From CAYMLL01 sp964390645 (lineage in GTDB: Bacteria > Planctomycetota > UBA8108): 13,229 bases of DNA. The first letter of the stretch is position 1; each line of letters opens with the position of its first letter. Shown here piece by piece: positions 7,757-13,229 of the stretch. Both the position numbers and the translations under genes were made by a program. The notes below the pieces were generated by a model that saw only the letters and a list, made by a program, of their open reading frames with translations, was not told the origin of the DNA and ran no database searches. The stretch covers positions 1 through 13,229 of the forward strand of contig CAYMLL010000224.1 of the NCBI GenBank assembly GCA_964390645.1, read 5' to 3'.

Positions 7757-7973
7757 CCGCGGCAGCTCCCGTCCTCGTCCGGAGTCTCGAGCAGCCGCCC
7801 CGCGTCGCTGATTCCGCAGAGAGAGCCGGACGCGGTGCGCGAGGCCGCGACCGCCGAGGGCGCACACGGAAGAACTCGGGGCGACGACCAGGCGCTCCTT
7901 TCGATCCGGCACCCGAGGAACGGGCACGCCGGCACTCCGTGATTCCACGGCAAACGTGAGCGGAGGTCAGAGG
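7757..7973 (+). other. Spacer with a GC-rich hairpin
   Basis: This 217-base gap lies between the small acidic gene and the TAXI-like gene. It contains a hairpin at 7832-7854: GCGGT and CGCG pair with CGCG and ACCGC around a four-base loop with one bulged G. A 68-codon Arg-rich frame spans the gap, touching its neighbours by ATGA (7753) and GTGA (7956). Its third-position GC is only about 64%, so I treat the gap as probably non-coding. Confidence 0.4.
7961..7967 (+). promoter_or_regulatory. Strong ribosome binding site that fixes the GTG start
   Basis: CGGAGGT at 7961-7967 is a near-complete Shine-Dalgarno six bases before GTG 7974. It would lie inside the coding frame if translation began at the earlier in-frame GTG 7956, so it favours 7974. 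Confidence 0.65.
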
Positions 7974-9290
7974 GTGGCCCGGACGACGACCAGAACGATC
8001 CGCAAGTGGACGACGTGGATCGTCGCGCTCGCATTCGTCACCTCGCTCGGCGTCTGGTTCCTCGGACGGGAGACGCTTCCCGGGACCGTCCGGGTGGCGA
8101 CGGGTGCGCAAGGTGGCCTCTACTACCGGCTCGGCTCGGCCCTGAAGTCGCCGCTCTCCGACCGCACCCACCGTCCGGTGGACATCGAGCCGACCGATGG
8201 TTCGGTGGAGAACCTGCGGAAGCTCCTCGCGGGAGAGGTCCACCTGGCCGTGCTTCAGGGCGGCTCGGTCCCCATGGACGACGTGGCGGTCGTGACGCCG
8301 CTCTTCCCCGAGCTGGTCCTGATGATCGTGCGCAAGGAGCGCGGGATCGAGCGCATGGCCGACCTCGCGGGGCGGAACGTGTCCCTGGGTCCGCCGGGAT
8401 CCGGGAACCGGCAGAGCGCTCTGCGGGTGCTGGGGCACTTCGGAGTCGACCCGGCGGGACTGGGTCACAACGAGCGGTACTTCGGACGCTGGATGGACGA
8501 GCCCACCCTCGACGCGGCCATCGTCACGGTGGGAATCGGACACCCGGACCTGGTCGCCGCGATCTCGTCGAACGAGTTCGAGCTGTTGCCGATCGCCGAC
8601 GCGGAGGCCGTCGGCATGCTGCAGCCCTTCCTGCGTTCCACCGGGGTACCACGAGGCCTTCTCGGCGAGCGCCCTGCCGTTCCCGCGCAGCCCCTTCGGA
8701 CCGTCGCGGCCACCGCGTACCTGGTGGCTCGAGTCGATGCCCCGGACAGCCTGGTCGCCGCCGCCCTGGCCGCGGTCCACGAGGAGAGCCTGAGACTGGC
8801 GATCCCGACGCTGATCCCCCGCCAGGACGCGTCGAGTCGGGTGCCGACGCGTCTGCACCAAGTCGCCCAGCGGTACTTCAACCCGTCGGACAACCTCGGC
8901 TTCATGTCGAACGTGCTGTCGTCGCTGGCCGCCACCAAGGAGCTGCTGTTCGCCGTCGGCGCGGGCATCTACCTGCTCTGGCTGCGCTGGCGGGGGCTGA
9001 AGAGGAGAGAGGCTCAGGAGATCATGAGCCGCCAGAAGGAGCAGCTCGACAGGCTGCTCGAGAAGACGCTGCGCATCGAGGAAGCCCAGCTGCGGACGAC
9101 CGGTGCCGAGGAGCTGCGCGCGCTGCTGGACGCCGTGACCCGCATCAAGCTCCGGGCCCTGCAGGAGTTCACCGAGGAGGAGCTGCGTGGCGATCAGGCC
9201 TTCTCCATCTTCCTCATGCAGTGCGCCAACCTGATCAACGAGATTCAGCTGAAGATCATCACCCAGGGATCGGACTCGCCCGGCGAGTGA
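7974..9290 (+). CDS. TAXI-family solute-binding protein with two membrane anchors and a cytoplasmic helical tail
   Basis: 438 residues from GTG 7974. Residues about 13-31 are a transmembrane anchor (WIVALAFVTSLGVWFLG). Residues about 37-310 are a TAXI-type periplasmic ligand-binding domain of the kind serving TRAP transporters: VRVATGAQGGLYYRLGSALK at 39-58 (the family's TGG.YYPLG signature), SVENLRKLLAGEVHLAVLQG, then LAGRNVSLGPPGSGNRQSA at 131-149. Residues about 318-338 are a second transmembrane helix (ELLFAVGAGIYLLWLRW). Residues about 340-405 are a charged helix, likely coiled coil, followed by a short amphipathic end. The usual TAXI protein is secreted with one signal and no tail. No DctQ/DctM or fused TRAP permease is in the window. 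The layout (anchor, sensor, anchor, coil) looks like an input module without a recognisable output domain. Function is inferred: ligand sensing or orphan binding protein. Confidence 0.87.
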   Translation: MARTTTRTIRKWTTWIVALAFVTSLGVWFLGRETLPGTVRVATGAQGGLYYRLGSALKSPLSDRTHRPVDIEPTDGSVENLRKLLAGEVHLAVLQGGSVPMDDVAVVTPLFPELVLMIVRKERGIERMADLAGRNVSLGPPGSGNRQSALRVLGHFGVDPAGLGHNERYFGRWMDEPTLDAAIVTVGIGHPDLVAAISSNEFELLPIADAEAVGMLQPFLRSTGVPRGLLGERPAVPAQPLRTVAATAYLVARVDAPDSLVAAALAAVHEESLRLAIPTLIPRQDASSRVPTRLHQVAQRYFNPSDNLGFMSNVLSSLAATKELLFAVGAGIYLLWLRWRGLKRREAQEIMSRQKEQLDRLLEKTLRIEEAQLRTTGAEELRALLDAVTRIKLRALQEFTEEELRGDQAFSIFLMQCANLINEIQLKIITQGSDSPGE

Positions 9291-9349
9291 AGTGTCGAGC
9301 TCCCGCTGGCACGAGGAACGAGCCGAATCCCGGCCGTCACCGCCCCCTC

Positions 9350-9369
9350 CGGCGCCGTCGCTGGTGCCG
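9350..9369 (+). terminator. Weak candidate hairpin after the TAXI-like gene
   Basis: CGGCGCC and GGTGCCG pair over seven positions, with one G-T wobble, around a six-base loop. It lies about 60 bases after the stop codon. No T-rich tail follows. In such GC-rich DNA a stem this short could be chance. Confidence 0.25.
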
Positions 9370-9378
9370 CACGGAATC

Positions 9379-9407
9379 TTGACCCGGGATCGGAGAGCGC
9401 CGATGCT
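9379..9407 (+). promoter_or_regulatory. Weak candidate promoter for the 669-residue gene
   Basis: TTGACC at 9379-9384 matches five of six -35 bases. A 17-base gap leads to GATGCT (9402-9407), a poor -10 with three of six matches. It lies in the 239-base gap before the start at 9530, which otherwise shows nothing clear. Only the -35-like box is notable. Confidence 0.25.
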
Positions 9408-9529
9408 GGCAGCACTCGGCTCGGCTTCGGGTCCGGGCGACGAGCCGATGTGAGCGCGACGCGGCCGCGCAGAGTCGCGAGGCCGGCCAGGAGCGAAGGT
9501 CGTCCACCCGCTTTCTCACGGAGCTCGTC

Positions 9530-11539
9530 ATGTTGCTGCCGAGGCACCGGTTCCGGCTTCTCGCCCTGCTGTCGGTCGTCACCGTCACGGCAGGCGTCCC
9601 GTCGAATGCCGCGCCGCCGCAGGACGGTGTCTTCGACCAACGCCGGCGGCAAGGCGCCTACCTGAAGCTGCAGCTCGAGCTCCAGCAGTGCCTGCGAAAG
9701 AAGGACCCCGCCGGCGCCGAGCAGCGCCTCCTCGCGATGATGAAGCTGGCGCCGCTGGACTCCTCGAGCCACTACAACATGGCCTGCGTCAAGGCGCTTC
9801 AGGGTAGCCCGCAGAAAGCCCTCGAGCATCTCGCGCGAGCCGTCGAGCTCGGGTTCCTCGACGTCCGTCACATCACCAGCGACCCCGATCTGCTCGGTCT
9901 GCACCAGCGCGAGGCCTTCAAGAAGATCGTCGCCCGAGCCGGCGAGCTGGCGCGGAAGCCCCCCGACCCGTGGGAAGGTGAGGTGAACGCGGCGCCCGTG
10001 TCGAAAGGCGTGGCGATGGTCGCGGAGGAGAACACCGTCTGGGACTTCCGCAACGGCATCTTCCGCTGCTTCTTCAAGCTCGGCAAGAAGCCCGCGAGAG
10101 GCAAGGTGGTCGAGGGCCACGGGAAGGCCGGAATCCGGCTGCGGCGCTGGTACTGGCGAGGCACCGCCGCGGGGAATCACGGCGACTTCTACGACAACCA
10201 CGACAACGACCACTCGAACATGGCCTACGAGCAGTTCCCGCAGCTGAGCCGGATCGAGTTCTGCGAGGAGGCCCGCAAGCGGCACCTCAGCACCGGACTG
10301 CAGCTGCAGTTCCTCTACAACGGCGTGGTCCTCGGGAACTCCTCCACCGCGATCACCCAGGGTCCCTTCTGGCGCAGCACGCCTCGCGTGGCGTACGTCA
10401 ACCCGCGGAACGCGGCGCTGCTCCACGCCCAGTATCTGCGCAACCACCTCTACTTCTACCCGGAGCACCGGGACCACGACCCCCGGGAAGGACAGGGCGG
10501 CAAGGGCGACCTCTACCCCGCGAACACGCCGTACGTGATCATCTCCCAGGGCTCTTCGGGCTCCGACCGCCCGTTCATGGACGCCGTGGCCTTCACGCTG
10601 GCCTCCTTCCGGCCCGAGGTCAAGCGGCTCCTGGTCGAGAAGAGCGCGCTGATGCCGACCGTCCAGATGATCTTCCGCGCGTCCAGCAAGGCCCTCGAGA
10701 AGCCGGAGGACTACCTCACCGGCAAGGCGCACCCGACGGTCTTCCCGGCGTCGAGTCTCGACCTCGAGACGATGGCGACGATGGCGCACGACATGCCGAA
10801 GGACGCGGTGCCGCCCCTGATCCGACTGCGAGTCGTCGAGGAGGACCGCCCGGTCGTCGGACGCGACTACTTCGACGTCGGTGAGCGGGAGCGTCTCTTC
10901 GACACCCCGAGCGCGATCGCCCGGGTCTTCCGGACGACCCGGTACCACCGCCGCATGGTGGTGAGCGCACAGGCCAGCACGGACCTCAACGGCCGGCCCC
11001 TGACATGGCACTGGGCGGTCCTGCGCGGCGACGCGGAGGCCATCAAGATCACGCCACGGAACGCCAGCGGTTCGGTGGTCGAGCTGCAGATCCCGTACCA
11101 TCGCCGGCGTCCGGTCCTGCCCGGCTCACCCATGGACTCCTGTCGCGTCGATATCGGCGCCTTCGCCCACAACGGCAAGTACTACTCCGCGCCGGCATTC
11201 GTCACGTTCTGTTTTCTCGACAACGAGACGCGCGTCTACGACGAGACGAAGCGGATCCGCATCCTCGACTACACCGACCCGGAGACCCGATCGAACTACG
11301 TCGACCCACAACTGGACTACGGCAAGAGCTGGCGCGACGAGTATCACTACGACGCGCAGGGTGCTCTGACGGGCTGGACGAGGACCGCGGGCCAGGAGAC
11401 GCAGGAGTTCACCTCGGACGGCAAGCTCGTCGTGAAGAAGGACGGGCAGGGCCGGCCGGTCGAGGTGAAGGACGTCCGGTACGTGGCCCGTCAGGGCGGC
11501 AAGGGGCCGCTCGTCCTGACGATGGAGGTCGTCGAGTAG
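9530..11539 (+). CDS. Secreted multi-domain protein: TPR-like start, unknown Asp/His-rich domain, PKD-like segment
   Basis: 669 residues. ATG 9530 has GGAG at 9520-9523 six bases upstream. Residues 1-27 are a signal peptide (LLALLSVVTVTAGVPSNA). Residues about 40-140 are helical and TPR-like (SHYNMACVKALQGSPQKALE at 80-99, then ELGFLDVRHITSDPDL), as in TPR end-of-group domains. Residues about 165-435 are a domain I recognise only as recurring in planctomycete exoproteins: GDFYDNHDNDHSNM at 218-231, GNSSTAITQGPFWRS at 269-283, and ISQGSSGSDRPFMDAVAFTL at 338-357. The Asp/Asn/His cluster could bind metal, but this is unproven. Residues about 468-523 look like a PKD-type sandwich (VSAQASTDLNGRPLTWHWAV). 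Residues about 600-656 carry YD-like phrases (YHYDAQGALTGW, DGQGRPVEV). No catalytic family is assigned. An extracellular or periplasmic location is likely. Confidence 0.9.
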   Translation: MLLPRHRFRLLALLSVVTVTAGVPSNAAPPQDGVFDQRRRQGAYLKLQLELQQCLRKKDPAGAEQRLLAMMKLAPLDSSSHYNMACVKALQGSPQKALEHLARAVELGFLDVRHITSDPDLLGLHQREAFKKIVARAGELARKPPDPWEGEVNAAPVSKGVAMVAEENTVWDFRNGIFRCFFKLGKKPARGKVVEGHGKAGIRLRRWYWRGTAAGNHGDFYDNHDNDHSNMAYEQFPQLSRIEFCEEARKRHLSTGLQLQFLYNGVVLGNSSTAITQGPFWRSTPRVAYVNPRNAALLHAQYLRNHLYFYPEHRDHDPREGQGGKGDLYPANTPYVIISQGSSGSDRPFMDAVAFTLASFRPEVKRLLVEKSALMPTVQMIFRASSKALEKPEDYLTGKAHPTVFPASSLDLETMATMAHDMPKDAVPPLIRLRVVEEDRPVVGRDYFDVGERERLFDTPSAIARVFRTTRYHRRMVVSAQASTDLNGRPLTWHWAVLRGDAEAIKITPRNASGSVVELQIPYHRRRPVLPGSPMDSCRVDIGAFAHNGKYYSAPAFVTFCFLDNETRVYDETKRIRILDYTDPETRSNYVDPQLDYGKSWRDEYHYDAQGALTGWTRTAGQETQEFTSDGKLVVKKDGQGRPVEVKDVRYVARQGGKGPLVLTMEVVE

Positions 11540-11570
11540 GCACGGGGCTCCCGACCGGCGAACGGACGAC

Positions 11571-11608
11571 GAGGGACAGAGCGCCGGCGAGCGGCGCTGC
11601 TGTCCCTC
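11571..11608. terminator. Two-way hairpin terminator between convergent genes
   Basis: Left arm GAGGGACAGAGCGCCG (11571-11586), loop GCGAG (11587-11591), right arm CGGCGCT (11592-11598), one bulged G (11599), then CTGTCCCTC (11600-11608). All 16 pairs are Watson-Crick. It sits in the 86-base gap between two converging stops (11539 and 11626), so it can serve both genes. There is no long T-tract on either side. Confidence 0.75.
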
Positions 11609-11625
11609 CGACAAGTCTCACCAAG

Positions 11626-13229
11626 CTAGCCGCAGTTCTCGTAGCTGGCGCAGTCCAGGTCGTCCTCCGTCGGGTCCGTTCCGCAGGGACTGAAGGGATC
11701 CGGCGACGGCGGAGCGTTGCCACCGAGGAAGAGGAAGTTGAGCGTGACGATGGCGTCGGAGATCTCGAGGCTGCCGTTGTCGTCCGCGTCCGCCGCGTCC
11801 AGGCAGGTCGGCGAGCGTCCTCCCGTGAAGAGGAAGTTGAGCACGAAGACCGCGTCGGTCAGCGTGACGGGGACCGGGGTGCCGTCGGCATCCGCGTCGC
11901 CGCGGTTGAAGCCTCCACCCTCGACCTCGCTGACCAGGAACCAGGTCCGGGAGCCGTCGCACCCGTCGTCGTTGTTGCCGTCAGGGCCGATCGGGCTCAG
12001 GAGGAGATCGATCGTCTCCCCCTCCCGGATCGTCAGCTCGACGCTGCGCGTCACCCCGACGTCGTCCGGTCCGTCGACCGCGGCCTCATCGACCAGCGTG
12101 TCATCGTGGTAGAGCTGCGCGCCGACTCCGTTCCCGCCACACGCGACGTTCTGGTGATGCACGTGCCAGAGGACCGTGACGCTGGCGTCGCGGTCGGCCA
12201 CCCAGCGTCGAACGACGTGGTGCTCCGACTCGGGGTCCGGATCACTCGGGTGCAGGTCGAGTCGACCGAGAGAGGTCCACGGCGGAGCGGCACCCGTGGT
12301 GAGATCCCACGCGGAGCCGTTCCAGTGGTTCAGACCATCACGCCAGTTGAGCGCGTCGTTGGTGACCACCATCGAGCCGTCGTTGAGAAACTCGGTGAAC
12401 TTGTCCGGCTCGTACTCGCCCGTCCCGCCGAAGGAGAGGTCATCGGTCACATCGAAGTAACCGTAGAACATGTTGTTCTCGCCCTGCGCCCCCTCCGTCG
12501 ACCAGTCGCGGAACGTGTCCGCGATCTCGTCGTCGCAGAGGTTGCCGACGCCGTCCTCGTCGAGGTCGATCTGGTCCCGGTTGCTGACCTGCGGACAGTT
12601 GTCGCAGGCATCGCCGAGCCCGTCGCTGTCGGCGTCGGTCTGATCCCCGTTGGCAACGAGGACGCAGTTGTCTTGCGGATCGACCACACCGTCCTCGTCG
12701 CGATCACCGACGCACAGGTGCAGGAGTCCGGACGGACTGCCGACGCGAGCGACCAGGTCCTGCGTTCCACCGACCACGAAGATCGGGCCCAGATCGATGC
12801 TGCCGCCCGCTGCGAAGGTCACGGAGCCCTGGAAGAAGGACTCGGTGAGGGCGTTCGACGTCGGGTTGTTCTTCTCCCAGCGAGAGAAGGGCTCATCGCC
12901 CAGAGCCGTCCAGCCGGCCGGGTCCAGCGAGCCGCTCGCCGATACGATCTCGTAGTAGTGGAGCTCGATGTCCGACCCGCTGCTGTTGACCAGGCTGACG
13001 CCACCCGACGCCTGATCGACCTGGACCTCGATACGGTCGATGCCGACGTTCGTGACCGCGTTCCAGGTCGTGCCGACGGCGAGATCATCCCAGATGATCG
13101 CACCGCTTCCGGAAGTCCCGCGGTCCAGGCGCAGGTCGCCGAGCAGCGCGTCGACATCCGTCACCACGTCGGCTTCGAGAAAGACCTCGAACTCGGCCGA
13201 CTCCTCGTCGTCCGGATCCATCCAGACCG
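11626..13229 (-). CDS. Secreted or surface multi-domain protein with thrombospondin type 3 and dockerin-like repeats, 5' partial
   Basis: The frame stays open past the right edge (a Val-Trp precedes the first Met), so the N-terminus and signal peptide are missing. Numbered from the Met at 13221: residues 1-55 look like the end of a LamG-tail-like domain (GTSGSGAIIWDDLAVGTTW). About 60-160 is the strand-rich module often next to it in planctomycete exported proteins (VNSSGSDIELHYYEIVSASG, GTQDLVARVG). About 172-230 holds calcium-binding thrombospondin type 3 repeats (DRDEDGVVDPQDNC, DADSDGLGDACDNCP, DLDEDGVGNLCDD). About 236-432 is a beta-rich module of unknown role (DWSTEGAQGENNMFYGYFD, NHWNGSAWDLTTG). 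The end (about 439-531) is dockerin-like: GDADADG..VTLTDAVFVLNFLF and DADDNGSLEISDAIVTLNFL, then a Cys-containing tail ending ENCG. It is probably an adhesive or structural surface protein. There is no catalytic motif. Confidence 0.9.
   Translation of the reverse strand, partial: VWMDPDDEESAEFEVFLEADVVTDVDALLGDLRLDRGTSGSGAIIWDDLAVGTTWNAVTNVGIDRIEVQVDQASGGVSLVNSSGSDIELHYYEIVSASGSLDPAGWTALGDEPFSRWEKNNPTSNALTESFFQGSVTFAAGGSIDLGPIFVVGGTQDLVARVGSPSGLLHLCVGDRDEDGVVDPQDNCVLVANGDQTDADSDGLGDACDNCPQVSNRDQIDLDEDGVGNLCDDEIADTFRDWSTEGAQGENNMFYGYFDVTDDLSFGGTGEYEPDKFTEFLNDGSMVVTNDALNWRDGLNHWNGSAWDLTTGAAPPWTSLGRLDLHPSDPDPESEHHVVRRWVADRDASVTVLWHVHHQNVACGGNGVGAQLYHDDTLVDEAAVDGPDDVGVTRSVELTIREGETIDLLLSPIGPDGNNDDGCDGSRTWFLVSEVEGGGFNRGDADADGTPVPVTLTDAVFVLNFLFTGGRSPTCLDAADADDNGSLEISDAIVTLNFLFLGGNAPPSPDPFSPCGTDPTEDDLDCASYENCG

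Noticed and set aside
7753..7959. 68-codon Arg-rich frame overlapping the small acidic gene by ATGA
   Set aside because: Third-position GC is about 64% by hand count against roughly 80% or more in neighbours. Composition is Arg/Pro/Ala-rich as in shadow frames. It has no ribosome binding site beyond the overlap and contains a strong hairpin.
9245..11101. 618-codon open frame on the minus strand
   Set aside because: Antisense to the 669-residue secreted protein, which has a signal peptide, domains and a Shine-Dalgarno. The antisense translation has no recognisable domain.
1..13229. tRNA, rRNA, CRISPR or phage genes
   Set aside because: No T-loop-like GGTTCGAATCC pattern, rRNA-like stretch, regularly spaced repeats or phage structural motifs were seen on either strand.

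Overview
This is a very GC-rich window (about 70% by eye, with codon third positions strongly G/C). It carries eight protein-coding genes, two of them cut by the window edges. I see no RNA genes, CRISPR arrays, insertion sequences or transposon genes. Three protein types suggest a Planctomycetota bacterium: the membrane-bound dehydrogenase fused to HEAT repeats and a C-type heme domain; the secreted protein with a LamG-tail-like domain, thrombospondin type 3 repeats and a dockerin-like C-terminus ending in paired DAV/DAI..LNFLF units; and the large TPR-plus-unknown-domain exoprotein. The high GC points to one of the high-GC, deep-branching lineages rather than a Rhodopirellula-like one. This is inference from protein style, not from a marker gene.

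Left region (1-7000): this looks like a sugar or pectin utilisation neighbourhood. A Gfo/Idh/MocA-family oxidoreductase (5' end outside the window) is followed 28 bases later by a secreted TIM-barrel-like protein with a C-terminal carbohydrate-binding-like sandwich, then by a secreted family 10 pectate lyase. Facing them is a long secreted or membrane-anchored PVC-type dehydrogenase: beta-propeller, HEAT repeats, then cytochrome c. A plausible reading is that the lyase and the barrel protein act on pectic or related glycans outside the cytoplasm, and the two oxidoreductases process the sugars released. No experiment or close homologue seen here proves this.

Middle region (7001-9529): a 429-base divergent gap holds a candidate promoter and nested inverted repeats. 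It precedes a small acidic 108-residue protein that I do not recognise with certainty (a faint phage CII-like look). Next comes a TAXI-type solute-binding protein held in the membrane by two transmembrane segments and carrying a cytoplasmic helical tail. No TRAP permease is nearby, so it may be a sensor rather than a transporter subunit.

Right region (9530-13229): a 669-residue secreted protein (TPR-like start, unknown Asp/His-rich domain, PKD-like segment, YD-like tail) converges on a multi-domain calcium-binding-type surface protein that runs off the window. Between them lies a near-perfect 16-bp hairpin that is very likely a shared two-way terminator.
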